Position numbers and translations under genes: made by a program. From a bacterium (GTDB taxonomy: Bacteria > Pseudomonadota > Alphaproteobacteria > Rs-D84), in contig JAAVBR010000009.1 in NCBI GenBank assembly GCA_014802705.1, positions 2,139-18,038 of the forward strand: a stretch of 15,900 nt of DNA, in the 5' to 3' direction. The notes beneath the pieces are model-generated. The model saw only the letters and a program-made list of their open reading frames with translations, ran no database searches and was not told where the DNA came from. Shown here one piece after another: positions 6,605 through 13,936 of this stretch. Each line of letters starts with the position of its first letter. Position 1 is the stretch's first letter.

Positions 6605-6755
6605 GCACCGGGTGATGACCGGTGCGGGGTGTAGTAGCCTTTTGTATCTAAAATTTCCAACATTGGTTGGAGGCCCGTGATATATATGAATAAACGGGAC
6701 TATTGATACAGTAGTTACTACCCTCCAACCGTCTTTCATCAAGACGGTGTTTTTT
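6605..6755 (+). ncRNA. Unidentified structured RNA or leader RNA, about 150 nt
   Basis: The region between a strong promoter and an intrinsic terminator has no ORF but several matching pairs. Hairpin 1 is GCACCGG/CCGGTGC (6605-6611 with 6619-6625). GGTTGGAGG (6665-6673) pairs perfectly over 9 bp with CCTCCAACC (6722-6730), enclosing CCCGT/ACGGG (6674-6678 with 6694-6698) and ACTA/TAGT (6699-6702 with 6712-6715) as a possible three-way junction. An alternative long-range pairing joins GTAGTA (6631-6636) to TACTAC (6716-6721) and extends through GGGG (6626-6629). The 9-bp stem shares its last three bases with the terminator stem. I find no match to 6S, SRP, tmRNA, RNase P or a known riboswitch core. 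It could be a stand-alone sRNA or an attenuator for the HTH gene downstream. Confidence 0.6.
6728..6755 (+). terminator. Intrinsic terminator closing the structured RNA
   Basis: A perfect 8-bp stem ACCGTCTT/AAGACGGT (6728-6735 with 6741-6748) with loop TCATC is followed by GTTTTTT. It lies 25 nt before the start codon of the HTH gene, whose Shine-Dalgarno AGGAGGAG is beyond the terminator. Confidence 0.85.
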
Positions 6756-6780
6756 CATAAAAACCACAGGAGGAGAGAAA

Positions 6781-7071
6781 ATGCAAAAACCCAAAACCAT
6801 TGATGCCACCACCGGGCGGGTGGGATGTGCCCTGCGGGTGGCGCGGACGGCCAACCACATGTCCGCCGAGGAGGCCAGTCGCCTGCTATACATTATGCCA
6901 GACGAACTGATTCAATACGAACGCGGTCTGGTCAAGATTCCGCAAGACATCTTGGAGCATTTGCTGATGATGGGGTATCGGATGATACACTTTCTAACAT
7001 TGGAAAAGCGGTATCGTTTTCAACGCCGGATTTATCACAAGATCAAAGATATTGTGACCGAGGTACCGTAA
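6781..7071 (+). CDS. Small XRE/Cro-like helix-turn-helix protein
   Basis: A 96-aa protein whose residues about 13-65 follow the lambda-repressor type HTH plan: GCALRVARTANHMSAEEASRLL, then PDELIQYERGLVKIP, where the IxxYERG-x-xxIP end is typical of XRE domains. The C-terminal third is basic and helical (RYRFQRRIYHKIKD). It probably binds DNA as a small regulator, with unknown target. A very strong Shine-Dalgarno (AGGAGGAGAG, about 6768-6777) precedes the ATG. The only visible promoter lies upstream of the structured RNA and its terminator, so expression may depend on readthrough. The gene ends in the bidirectional terminator shared with rfbB. Confidence 0.7.
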   Translation: MQKPKTIDATTGRVGCALRVARTANHMSAEEASRLLYIMPDELIQYERGLVKIPQDILEHLLMMGYRMIHFLTLEKRYRFQRRIYHKIKDIVTEVP

Positions 7072-7100
7072 AAAAACACCGGCATTTGCCGGTGTTTTTT
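7071..7100. terminator. Bidirectional terminator between the HTH gene and rfbB
   Basis: A perfect 13-bp inverted repeat, 7071-7083 with 7088-7100, has AAAAAACACCGGC on one arm and an ATTT loop. It has a T-run on both strands and begins within both converging stop codons, so it can stop transcription of both genes. Confidence 0.9.
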
Positions 7101-8116
7101 CATTTCCATTTTTCCAAATACCATTCGACGGTTTTGACGATGCCGGTGTCGAACGTTTCGTCCGCCCGCCATCCGAGTTCATTTTCCAATTTCGTCGCAT
7201 CAATGGCATAGCGGAAATCATGGCCCGCCCGATCGGCGACAAATTCAATCTGGCTTTCGTACGATGCGCCATCCGCCCGCGGCCGCCGTTCATCCAAAAT
7301 TTTGCAAATGGTTTTAACGATCGTGATATTGTTGCGTTCGTTGCGGCCGCCGATGTTATAGGTGTCGCCACTGCGACCCCGATGATAAATCAAATCGATG
7401 GCCTTGCAGTGATCCAGCACATACAGCCAATCGCGCACGTTTTCCCCGCGGCCATAAATAGGCAACGGTTTGCCGTTCAACGCCATATCAATCACATGCG
7501 GAATCAGTTTTTCATGATGCTGTTTCGGGCCATAATTATTGGAACAATTGGACGTTGTCACATTCATCCCAAACGTATGGTGATACGCCCGCACCAGGAA
7601 ATCGGACGAGGCCTTGGACGCGCTGTACGGGCTGTTGGGGGCGTAGGGCGTTGTTTCGGTGAACATGCCTGTTTCGCCCAGGGCCCCATAGACTTCGTCG
7701 GTTGAAATATGATGGAACCGGCAATTTTCATAGCCGGGTTTTACCACGCCGGGCGCCGACATCCAATGGTTTCGCGCCGCATCCAACAGATTAAACGTCC
7801 CCACGATATTGGTGTTGATAAAGGCACGCGGGCCCTTGATCGAATTATCTACGTGGCTTTCGGCGGCAAAGTGAATGACGCCGCGGATATCGCGTTCGGC
7901 AAACAAACGGTTGATGAAATCCGCATCGCAAATATCGCCCTGGATAAATTCATAGTTCGGCATATCCGCACATTCGGCCAAATTATCCAGATTTCCCGCG
8001 TATGTCAATTTATCCAAATTGATGACGTGGTATTCGGGATGCGCCGCGCAAAAATACGGCACAAAGTTCGATCCGATAAAGCCGGCGCCGCCGGTAACTA
8101 AAATTGTTTCAGACAT
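7100..8116 (-). CDS. rfbB: dTDP-glucose 4,6-dehydratase
   Basis: A 338-aa extended short-chain dehydrogenase. The Rossmann motif TGGAGFIG is at residues 8-15, the catalytic T-D-E triad is at 139-141 (STDEVYG), and YSASK at 164-168 is the Tyr-Lys pair. The enzyme converts dTDP-glucose to dTDP-4-keto-6-deoxyglucose, the second step of dTDP-L-rhamnose synthesis in the cytoplasm. I chose the ATG at 8114-8116 because GGAG lies 9 nt upstream and the NAD-binding motif begins at the usual distance. A TTG start at 8137 would add seven residues. It overlaps the rfbD 3' end by 19 nt and is the last gene of the rfb operon. Confidence 0.96.
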   Translation of the reverse strand: MSETILVTGGAGFIGSNFVPYFCAAHPEYHVINLDKLTYAGNLDNLAECADMPNYEFIQGDICDADFINRLFAERDIRGVIHFAAESHVDNSIKGPRAFINTNIVGTFNLLDAARNHWMSAPGVVKPGYENCRFHHISTDEVYGALGETGMFTETTPYAPNSPYSASKASSDFLVRAYHHTFGMNVTTSNCSNNYGPKQHHEKLIPHVIDMALNGKPLPIYGRGENVRDWLYVLDHCKAIDLIYHRGRSGDTYNIGGRNERNNITIVKTICKILDERRPRADGASYESQIEFVADRAGHDFRYAIDATKLENELGWRADETFDTGIVKTVEWYLEKWK

Positions 8117-8919
8117 TGTTCTAAACTCCGTTTCCAATGGGGGATATCAATCCCGAATGTTTTCTTGATCTTGTTTTTATCCAAAATGCTGTACGCGGGG
8201 CGCGCGGCCGGCGTCGGGTATTCCGATGTCATAATGGGCCGCACCTGGCATCCCAGGTTGGATAATTCCATAATGGCCGTTGCGAAATCGTACCATGACG
8301 CGACGCCTTCGTCGGTAAAGTGGTAAATCCCGCTGTTTTGTGCGTTCATTTGCGGGATGATTTGAACAATCGCCGCCGCCAAATCCGCGGCCCAGGTCGG
8401 GGTGCCGATCTGGTCACAGACGACGCCCAGGGATTCTTTTTCGGCGCCGAGTTTGCGCATCGTTTTCACAAAATTATTGCCATACGCCGAATACAGCCAT
8501 GCCGTGCGGATCACCACCGCGCATTTGGCGTTGTCCAAAACGGCGATTTCACCCGCCCGCTTGGTCCGGCCATAAACCGACACCGGGTTTGTTTCATCGT
8601 CCGGCGTGTACGGCGTGTGCGCCGTTCCGTCAAAAACGTAATCGGTCGAAATATGAATCATCTTGCCCGCGCTTGCGGCCAGATTCCGCGGGCCGTCCAC
8701 ATTGATTTTTTCGGCCAAATCTGCATCACCTTCGGCGCGGTCCACCGCGGTGTACGCCGCGCAATTGATGACCAAATCAATATTATGATCGCGCACGAAC
8801 TGTTCAACGGCCGCCGCGTCTGTGATATCCAATTCATCGCGATCGGTAAAAATCGCGTCCGGTATCAGGCGACGCAGTTCCGTCCCCAATTGCCCATTAC
8901 ATCCCGTAACCAGGTACAT
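8098..8919 (-). CDS. rfbD: dTDP-4-dehydrorhamnose reductase
   Basis: A 273-aa protein with the Rossmann motif GCNGQLG (6-12), STDYVFDG (91-98) and YGRTK (116-120, catalytic Tyr and Lys). These are signatures of RmlD, which makes the final NAD(P)H-dependent reduction to dTDP-L-rhamnose. The start ATG at 8919 has AAGGGG about 8 nt upstream, inside the 3' end of rfbC, with a 23-nt overlap. Length is slightly shorter than the common 290-300 aa but all key motifs are present. Confidence 0.95.
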   Translation of the reverse strand: MYLVTGCNGQLGTELRRLIPDAIFTDRDELDITDAAAVEQFVRDHNIDLVINCAAYTAVDRAEGDADLAEKINVDGPRNLAASAGKMIHISTDYVFDGTAHTPYTPDDETNPVSVYGRTKRAGEIAVLDNAKCAVVIRTAWLYSAYGNNFVKTMRKLGAEKESLGVVCDQIGTPTWAADLAAAIVQIIPQMNAQNSGIYHFTDEGVASWYDFATAIMELSNLGCQVRPIMTSEYPTPAARPAYSILDKNKIKKTFGIDIPHWKRSLEQCLKQF

Positions 8920-9448
8920 CTTTTAACCCCTTGGCTGCTCTATCTTTTTCTGACGTGATAATTTTATCAGCCGGCACGCGCCAATCGATGCCGATTTCCG
9001 GATCGTCAAAGCGAATGCCAAATTCAGACCCCGGCGCGTACAGGTTATCGCACTTGTACGCGAAAATCGCCGTTTCCGACAACACCGAAAACCCGTGCAG
9101 GAATCCGCGCGGGATAAACAGTTGCCGGTTATTTTCCGCCGACAATTCCACCGCCACATGTTTGCCGAATGTGGGTGAACCCGGGCGCACATCCACCGCG
9201 ACGTCCAGCACCGTGCCATGTAATACGCGGACCAATTTCGCCTGGGCATGTTCACCCAATTGACAATGCAGGCCGCGGACCACGCCGTATGACGATTTGG
9301 ACTGATTATCCTGGACAAACACGTTGGGGATGCCGTTTTGGGCAAATTCCGCCGCGTTATAACTTTCAAAGAAATACCCGCGGGCGTCCGCAAAAACGCG
9401 CGGTTCAACGATAATGACCCCGTCGATGTCGGTTTTAATAAAGTTCAT
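8897..9448 (-). CDS. rfbC: dTDP-4-dehydrorhamnose 3,5-epimerase
   Basis: A 183-aa cupin enzyme of normal size. RGLHCQ carries the catalytic His at residue 61, Lys71 follows in AKLVRV, and Tyr131 in YKCDNLYAP is the proton donor position. PRGFLHGF (113-120) is the second conserved block. It epimerises C3 and C5 of the 4-keto intermediate. A cysteine follows the catalytic His where tyrosine is more common. The ATG at 9448 has an AGGA Shine-Dalgarno in the rfbA 3' end, with a 14-nt overlap. Confidence 0.96.
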   Translation of the reverse strand: MNFIKTDIDGVIIVEPRVFADARGYFFESYNAAEFAQNGIPNVFVQDNQSKSSYGVVRGLHCQLGEHAQAKLVRVLHGTVLDVAVDVRPGSPTFGKHVAVELSAENNRQLFIPRGFLHGFSVLSETAIFAYKCDNLYAPGSEFGIRFDDPEIGIDWRVPADKIITSEKDRAAKGLKDVPGYGM

Positions 9449-10322
9449 GTTTTTCCTCGTACACTTTTTGTAAATAATCCCGGTATTTGCCGGCCTTTAA
9501 GCCATCAATCAGGCCGCGCATTTGCGCGTCATCGATGAATCCCTGTTTATAGGCGATTTCTTCGATACAGGCGATTTTCAGGCCCTGGCGTGCCTCGATA
9601 ATCTGAACAAACTGGCCTGATTCCATTAAACTGTCCGGCGTCCCGGCGTCCAGCCACGCGTTCCCGCGGCGCATCGGAACCACCGACATCCGATTTTCCG
9701 CCAGATACAGGTTGTTCAAATCTGTGATTTCCAATTCCCCACGGGCCGATGGCTTTAATGTTTTGGCCCGCGCCACCACGTCCGACGGGTAAAAATACAG
9801 TCCCACCGACGCATAGTTCGATTTCGGGTGCGCCGGTTTTTCTTCGATGGATACCGCGCGCAGGTTTTCGTCAAATTCCACCACGCCAAAGCGTTCCGGA
9901 TCCGACACGTGATAGGCAAAGATGGTGGCGTTTTTGCCGGCATTTTTGGCAACTTCGGCCTGGAACATCGGCATTTGGCCCCCCATGTAAAAGATATTGT
10001 CCCCCAAAATCAGGCACACATCGTCATCGCCGATAAAATCCGCCCCGATGGTGAACGCCTGGGCAATGCCCTTGGGTTCGGGTTGGATGGCATATTGCAA
10101 CCGAATCCCGATTTGGGACCCGTCGCCCAGCAACTTTTCAATATTGGGCGTGTCGGTCGGCGTTGAAATGATTAAAATATCGCGAATCCCAAACGTCATC
10201 AGCGTGGACAGCGGATAATAAATCATCGGCTTGTCATAGACGGGTAACAATTGCTTGGATGTGATCCTGGTCAAGGGATACAGGCGCGTCCCACTGCCCC
10301 CCGCCAACAAAATACCTTTCAT
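9435..10322 (-). CDS. rfbA: Glucose-1-phosphate thymidylyltransferase
   Basis: A 295-aa nucleotidyltransferase with the N-terminal signature GGSGTRLYPLT (8-18), then SKQLLPVYDKPMIYYPLS, and later EEKPAHPKSNYASVGLYF, all typical of RmlA. It makes dTDP-glucose from dTTP and glucose-1-phosphate and is usually feedback-inhibited by dTDP-rhamnose. It is the first gene of the rfbACDB operon, with its own promoter and an AGAGG ribosome binding site 6 nt from the ATG. The operon supplies rhamnose donors for surface polysaccharide. No glycosyltransferase genes are nearby. Confidence 0.97.
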   Translation of the reverse strand: MKGILLAGGSGTRLYPLTRITSKQLLPVYDKPMIYYPLSTLMTFGIRDILIISTPTDTPNIEKLLGDGSQIGIRLQYAIQPEPKGIAQAFTIGADFIGDDDVCLILGDNIFYMGGQMPMFQAEVAKNAGKNATIFAYHVSDPERFGVVEFDENLRAVSIEEKPAHPKSNYASVGLYFYPSDVVARAKTLKPSARGELEITDLNNLYLAENRMSVVPMRRGNAWLDAGTPDSLMESGQFVQIIEARQGLKIACIEEIAYKQGFIDDAQMRGLIDGLKAGKYRDYLQKVYEEKHELY

Positions 10323-10350
10323 GGATAACCTCTTTTATTTCGTTGGTCGG

Positions 10351-10379
10351 ATTTTAGTCATTGAATTGGGAAAAATCAA
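10351..10379 (-). promoter_or_regulatory. Promoter of the rfbACDB operon
   Basis: On the minus strand TTGATT (10379-10374) and TAAAAT (10356-10351) are 17 nt apart. The -35 box overlaps the ogt stop codon. The expected leader is about 22 nt and contains the rfbA Shine-Dalgarno. Confidence 0.6.
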
Positions 10380-10864
10380 GGCCAGAATCCGTCCTGTTCC
10401 AACGCCAACAGTTTTTCTTTGCGGTTGACGCCGCCCGCGTATCCGGTGATGGCCCCGCGCACGCCCACCACCCGATGACACGGGATGATGATGGATATGG
10501 GATTGCGCCCGACGGCCGCGCCCACGGCCCGCGGATGGGCCCCAATGCGCGCGGCGATGGCGCCGTATGTGGTGGTTTGACCGTGGGGAATATCGCGCAG
10601 GGCCGCCCAAACGCGTTTTTGAAATGGGGTGCCTGTGGGGTCGGTCGGAATCCTATGCGGTGATGGATTTTTTCCCAGAAAATAAGCATCCAGAAACGCA
10701 CGCACATCATCAAAAAGGGGTAAATCATCCCGCCGCACCGGGGCAGGGGACAGGCCCGCGGCAAAATACCGCTGCCCATCAAACCATAATCCCACCAGGG
10801 CGTTCGCGCGCGCCGCCAACAAAATATCCCCCAGGGGTGATGCATATCGCGTGGTGTAAATCAT
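10376..10864 (-). CDS. ogt: Methylated-DNA--protein-cysteine methyltransferase
   Basis: A 162-aa protein ending with the typical MGMT/Ogt domain. GTPFQKRVWAALRDIPHGQTTTYGAIA (78-104) is the HTH DNA-binding part, with arginine finger segment HPRAVGAAVGRNP (110-122). The active-site PCHRV carries Cys129, and ITGYAGGVNRKEKLL follows. It irreversibly transfers alkyl groups from O6-alkylguanine to the cysteine. The N-terminal domain is short. Its ATG overlaps the stop of the HAD gene by 4 nt (ATGA), so it is the last gene of an APH-HAD-ogt unit. Confidence 0.95.
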   Translation of the reverse strand: MIYTTRYASPLGDILLAARANALVGLWFDGQRYFAAGLSPAPVRRDDLPLFDDVRAFLDAYFLGKNPSPHRIPTDPTGTPFQKRVWAALRDIPHGQTTTYGAIAARIGAHPRAVGAAVGRNPISIIIPCHRVVGVRGAITGYAGGVNRKEKLLALEQDGFWP

Positions 10865-11448
10865 GATGGGATGATATATTGTTCAAATTCACGCAGACTG
10901 TGGACACACGGGACGTGGGCCAGATCCATCGGCGATGGGGTTGCAAAACGGACCAAGCGGCGCACCACGGGCAGGCCGATTTTCACCGCGTCGCGCACCA
11001 TATCAATCCGATCATCAATAAAAACGGTACGCTGTTTATCCAAAGAATATTTTTTCAACAAAGCCACCAGGTATTGTTCCTTGGGCACATTATACGGCGC
11101 ATGTTCAAAGGTGATTTTGCCGTCAAATAATTCCCGGATCATTTGTCCTTTCTGGTCCGGGTGGCTGGTGCCACTGAGACAAAATAATTTGATTTTGTGT
11201 TTATACAAATTATGGATCAATTCCCGGGCATAGGGATACAAAACACGCCGGGTCAGATAGTATTCATAATCGGGGATGCCGGTTTTCAAAATGCCACCAC
11301 TGGGATAGCGGGGCTGAATCTGTGGCAAATCATCGTACCTCAGATTCCGGTACGCCGGCGTATGCGTGCGGTGATAGTTGAAAAACGTCCGCAACGTGTT
11401 GACCAGAACCCCATCGATATCAAAAATCACGGCATCAAATTTCTTCAT
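10861..11448 (-). CDS. HAD-superfamily hydrolase
   Basis: A 195-aa protein with HAD motifs: motif I FDIDGVL (residues 9-15, nucleophile Asp10), motif II CLSGT, a Lys in VPKEQY as motif III, and motif IV FIDDRIDM. It is probably a small phosphatase of unknown substrate. I placed the start at ATG 11446-11448, 4 nt after the upstream kinase stop, because the DxD motif then sits at the normal distance. A GTG at 11481 would overlap the kinase by 29 nt. There is no clear Shine-Dalgarno, consistent with translational coupling. The neighbour is an APH-type kinase, so the pair may act on related small molecules, which is inference. Confidence 0.85.
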   Translation of the reverse strand: MKKFDAVIFDIDGVLVNTLRTFFNYHRTHTPAYRNLRYDDLPQIQPRYPSGGILKTGIPDYEYYLTRRVLYPYARELIHNLYKHKIKLFCLSGTSHPDQKGQMIRELFDGKITFEHAPYNVPKEQYLVALLKKYSLDKQRTVFIDDRIDMVRDAVKIGLPVVRRLVRFATPSPMDLAHVPCVHSLREFEQYIIPS

Positions 11449-11452
11449 AACA

Positions 11453-12352
11453 TCAGGCAAAATACAGCATACGTTGAACACGTGTTTGGATGGCCGATTC
11501 CCGTATGGATTCCAAATGGGGCGCCCCCAGATTGCGCATCCCGTTAAACGTATCGCGCAGGCACAAGGCTTTGATGCGGTCTATGTCTATCCTGATGCCG
11601 GATATTTTTTCATAGGCCCATAACATTTTTTCCAGAAATGTGGGATATTTCGGATTGTAAAAGTATTTAAATTCTGCGGCGCGTTCACTGATGTTCGCGT
11701 TTACAAAATCAAAGACGCCGCACAATCTGTGATGATCATCAATCACCGTATTCGTCCCCTTAAAGTCATTGTGACAGACGCAATAATCCGTACCGGGGGG
11801 CAAATCGACCACATCCAGATATTTATCATAAATGGCGTCAAATGTATCTTTGGGGATTCTGTCGCCCAGGATACCTAAGATAACATCTTTGGGCACCGGG
11901 TCCACCGGTGTCGGGCCAATTTTTGTTTCAACGATGACCCGTTTGGCCAGATCAAAGTTCACAGAATGCACCTGGTATAAAAACGCGGCACAATCAGATG
12001 CCAAAACATCCTGGGTTGGCGCCGGCAAAGATTCAAATTCGGCAAGCCCCCAATATTTGCCGGGCAGACATTCGTGTTCCACATAGCAAAACGGGCCATC
12101 GGTCACCATACGGGGCGCCGGGATCGGTGTGTCCGTGAACGGGCGTAAAAGATCCAATATCCTGATTTCGCGTTCGTACCTTTTCAGAACGCTTTCTTTC
12201 TTGGGGAAACGCAGGATCTTCCGATCAACCAAAAACGCCAGACTGGTCCAGCCTTCGCCAAAAAAAGAGATATCGGCATCGGGAAACCGGTCTTTTAGAA
12301 AATTCAAGAGGGTGTCTTTGTTTAATTCCAACATAGATTCCGTGGGGTTCAT
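11453..12352 (-). CDS. Aminoglycoside-phosphotransferase/choline-kinase-like protein
   Basis: A 299-aa APH-family kinase. The N-lobe has GEGWTSLAFLVDRKILRFPK (33-51), resembling the nucleotide-binding loop and Lys. The catalytic Brenner motif HNDFKGTN occupies 194-201 (catalytic Asp196, Asn201), and VFDF (213-216) carries the metal-binding Asp. The substrate is unknown; this superfamily includes antibiotic, choline, sugar and amino-acid kinases, and resistance cannot be assumed. It is the first gene of the unit with the HAD and ogt genes. A second ATG (residue 7, 12334) is an alternative start. Confidence 0.85.
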   Translation of the reverse strand: MNPTESMLELNKDTLLNFLKDRFPDADISFFGEGWTSLAFLVDRKILRFPKKESVLKRYEREIRILDLLRPFTDTPIPAPRMVTDGPFCYVEHECLPGKYWGLAEFESLPAPTQDVLASDCAAFLYQVHSVNFDLAKRVIVETKIGPTPVDPVPKDVILGILGDRIPKDTFDAIYDKYLDVVDLPPGTDYCVCHNDFKGTNTVIDDHHRLCGVFDFVNANISERAAEFKYFYNPKYPTFLEKMLWAYEKISGIRIDIDRIKALCLRDTFNGMRNLGAPHLESIRESAIQTRVQRMLYFA

Positions 12353-12358
12353 GTGTGA

Positions 12359-12367
12359 ATTATATCA
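12359..12367 (-). promoter_or_regulatory. Extended -10 promoter of the APH-type kinase gene
   Basis: On the minus strand TGATATAAT (12367-12359) is a perfect extended -10 element. Only 6 nt separate it from the ATG at 12352, so the predicted start is at or near the A of the ATG, giving a leaderless transcript. If the ATG at 12334 is used, the leader would be about 18 nt. No good -35 box is seen at the usual distance. Confidence 0.5.
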
Positions 12368-12407
12368 TATCTTGGGGGACAAGGTATGATTTTTTATAAA
12401 AATATAC

Positions 12408-12436
12408 TTGACAAATAATATTTTATGTATTATATT
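12408..12436 (+). promoter_or_regulatory. Promoter of the J-domain gene
   Basis: Consensus TTGACA (12408-12413), a 17-nt spacer and TATATT (12431-12436). The 14-mer ATACTTGACAAATA at 12404-12417 recurs exactly at 13983-13996, before the unknown 255-aa gene. Confidence 0.8.
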
Positions 12437-12466
12437 TTAGGCAAAGATCAACAAGGAGATTATAAG

Positions 12467-12937
12467 ATGATCAATCAAGATGCCTTTTCGGGGGATATGG
12501 AACGCGCCGCGTTGGCGGTGGATTATTATGCGGTACTGGGGATTGCGAAAGATGCCAGTGCGGACGACATGAAAAAAGCCTATAAAAAGAAGGCGCTGGA
12601 ATTACATCCTGATAAAAACCCAAATAATCCGGATGTCGCCGAACAATTTAAATTGGTTGCGGTGGCCTATGGGGTTTTATCGAATCCGGAACGCAAGAAT
12701 CAGTATGATCGTTTACGTCATAAAACATCAATGGGGACAGAACAATGGGCGCAACATCACGAACCGGCACCGTTCACAGATGAAGTTTGGCGTGATTTTT
12801 GGAACTATGTCCGACGAGAAAATCAAAGAGCCCAGAAAGAATGGCAAGAAAACCTGAAAAGATGGGCAGAAGAAGACAAGAAGCACAAAAAAGACCTGCT
12901 AAACACTTTTATGTACATGAACATGCGTCAAAGATAA
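12467..12937 (+). CDS. J-domain (DnaJ-like) co-chaperone protein
   Basis: A 156-aa protein. The J domain covers residues about 19-83: DYYAVLG, AYKKKALELHPDKNP with the HPD tripeptide at 47-49, then YGVLSNPERKNQYDR. HPD stimulates the ATPase of an Hsp70 partner. The remainder (about 95-156) is a Trp- and Lys/Glu-rich helix (WRDFWNYVRRENQRAQKEW) without G/F-rich or zinc domains, so it is not full DnaJ. The start ATG at 12467 has AAGGAG 8 nt upstream; an upstream in-frame ATG at 12425 lies in the promoter and was rejected. It has its own promoter and terminator. Confidence 0.9.
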   Translation: MINQDAFSGDMERAALAVDYYAVLGIAKDASADDMKKAYKKKALELHPDKNPNNPDVAEQFKLVAVAYGVLSNPERKNQYDRLRHKTSMGTEQWAQHHEPAPFTDEVWRDFWNYVRRENQRAQKEWQENLKRWAEEDKKHKKDLLNTFMYMNMRQR

Positions 12938-12965
12938 AAATGGGCGATCACCGCCCATTTTTTGT
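12937..12965 (+). terminator. Intrinsic terminator of the J-domain gene
   Basis: The stem AAAATGGGCG with CGCCCATTTT (about 12937-12946 with 12952-12961) has a loop of about five bases, ATCAC. A T-run follows to 12963. Confidence 0.85.
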
Positions 12966-13000
12966 TGCCCGTGGGCGGGGTGTGATTTCCCCGCGCCGTT

Positions 13001-13318
13001 AATGCCGGCGTTGCGCAATTGCCGGTATGATTTTTCCGGTTGGCCCAACCGCCGCTGGGTCACGAAAAAGACCGAATGATTTTTATTGTTCATCAATTGG
13101 TTTATTATCACCGGATATTGGGCCGAAATCAGCAGCATGGTGTACAAAATATCCATCGTAAACAGGGTCAACAGACGTTCCGTCACGTTGGGTGGATAAC
13201 ATTTATCAATATCCCAATGGGTTGGGGCGCGATAGGGCACATTAAATTACGCATTCGCCATTTTATACAGGGGCTCGATATCGAAAATCACACTGTCTAA
13301 ATCAAACGAAATCCGCAT
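13001..13318 (-). pseudogene. Nonsense-interrupted HAD / 5'-nucleotidase-like gene
   Basis: On the minus strand an ATG at 13318 with AAAGGA 7 nt upstream opens a frame reading MRISFDLDSVIFDIEPLYKMANA, then TAA at 13247-13249. In the same frame, beyond the stop, the protein continues with VPYRAPTHWDIDKCYPPN and then FFVTQRRLGQPEKSYRQLRNAGI. FDLDSVIFD looks like HAD motif I (DxD), and the later part resembles motif II of NT5C-like deoxyribonucleotidases (VTxRP...WLxxxGI). After about 13001 the frame stays open to 12899, but recognisable sequence ends and the DD motif is absent. It is 11 nt downstream of the serine hydrolase stop, so it was probably in that operon. One base change accounts for the stop; the 3' end also seems lost. 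Confidence 0.6.
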
Positions 13319-13329
13319 ATATTGTCCTT

Positions 13330-13908
13330 TTATCGGCTATGGGGTTTTAAAATATCCCATACCTCTGGAAATTCTGTGACGTCAGAGGCACTAAAATGAT
13401 TGCGATTGGTAAATTTATGGACGTGCATGCCGGGCCACAATTTTTCCAATTTTTCGCACCCCTTTATAATCCAATCGCCATAATGGTCATCAGTGGAATA
13501 GAATAAATCTATCCGGCCAACGCGGTTTGGAATTGTGGCATCCGGTTCAAATTTGTTAAAATATTCTGTAAATTGATGGGTTGGGTCAATAAACGGTGCC
13601 ACCAGAACCAAATGGGAAATTTTAATTTTTGGATGGTCGGTCAGATACTTAATCAACATGCCACCACCACATGAATGACCAATTAAAATCGTCTTGTCAT
13701 CAATAGGCATGCGGTTCATTAGGTCTGTATCGGTGGCATAATTACGCGCCGGCAACCAAGAATTTGTGAATGATGGACACTGGGTCGGAATGCCGGATAA
13801 TATCAATTTTTGTTGCAACCACGGATACCAAATAGCAGCGCACATCGGTATCGTCATTTTATCAAAGTTTTCTTTACTCTTTATCCCGTGACAAATAATC
13901 GCATTCAT
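13330..13908 (-). CDS. RBBP9/YdeN-like alpha/beta serine hydrolase
   Basis: A 192-aa protein of the small alpha/beta hydrolase type. The N-terminal strand has CHGIKS, WYPWLQQKL follows, and GHSCGGG holds the nucleophile Ser in a GxSxG motif. The acid is probably in STDDHYGD and the catalytic His in RNHFSASD. RBBP9/YdeN proteins are cytoplasmic serine hydrolases of unclear substrate. The start at 13908 has AAAGGA 8 nt upstream; an ORF from 13950 adds 14 residues without a ribosome binding site. A 17-bp palindrome lies in its promoter region. The HAD-like pseudogene follows in the same direction. Confidence 0.88.
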   Translation of the reverse strand: MNAIICHGIKSKENFDKMTIPMCAAIWYPWLQQKLILSGIPTQCPSFTNSWLPARNYATDTDLMNRMPIDDKTILIGHSCGGGMLIKYLTDHPKIKISHLVLVAPFIDPTHQFTEYFNKFEPDATIPNRVGRIDLFYSTDDHYGDWIIKGCEKLEKLWPGMHVHKFTNRNHFSASDVTEFPEVWDILKPHSR

Positions 13909-13936
13909 TTTATAGGTCCTTTTGAGTTGATAAAAT

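Noticed and set aside
6605..6755. 6S, SRP or tmRNA identity for the structured RNA
   Set aside because: The SRP loop (GGAAG...GCAGCC), the tRNA-like end of tmRNA and the 6S bubble layout cannot be seen.
6648..6893. 81-codon minus-strand ORF over the RNA and the HTH start
   Set aside because: It is antisense to the terminator and the HTH gene, has no ribosome binding site and is of low-complexity composition.
11448..11481. GTG start for the HAD gene at 11481
   Set aside because: It would overlap the kinase by 29 nt and add 11 residues with no family similarity before the DxD motif; the ATG at 11448 fits better.
12899..13240. Intact 113-codon gene starting at GTG 13240
   Set aside because: It has no Shine-Dalgarno, runs into the J-domain gene, and its sequence continues the upstream HAD-like frame through a stop, so it is better read as a pseudogene remnant.
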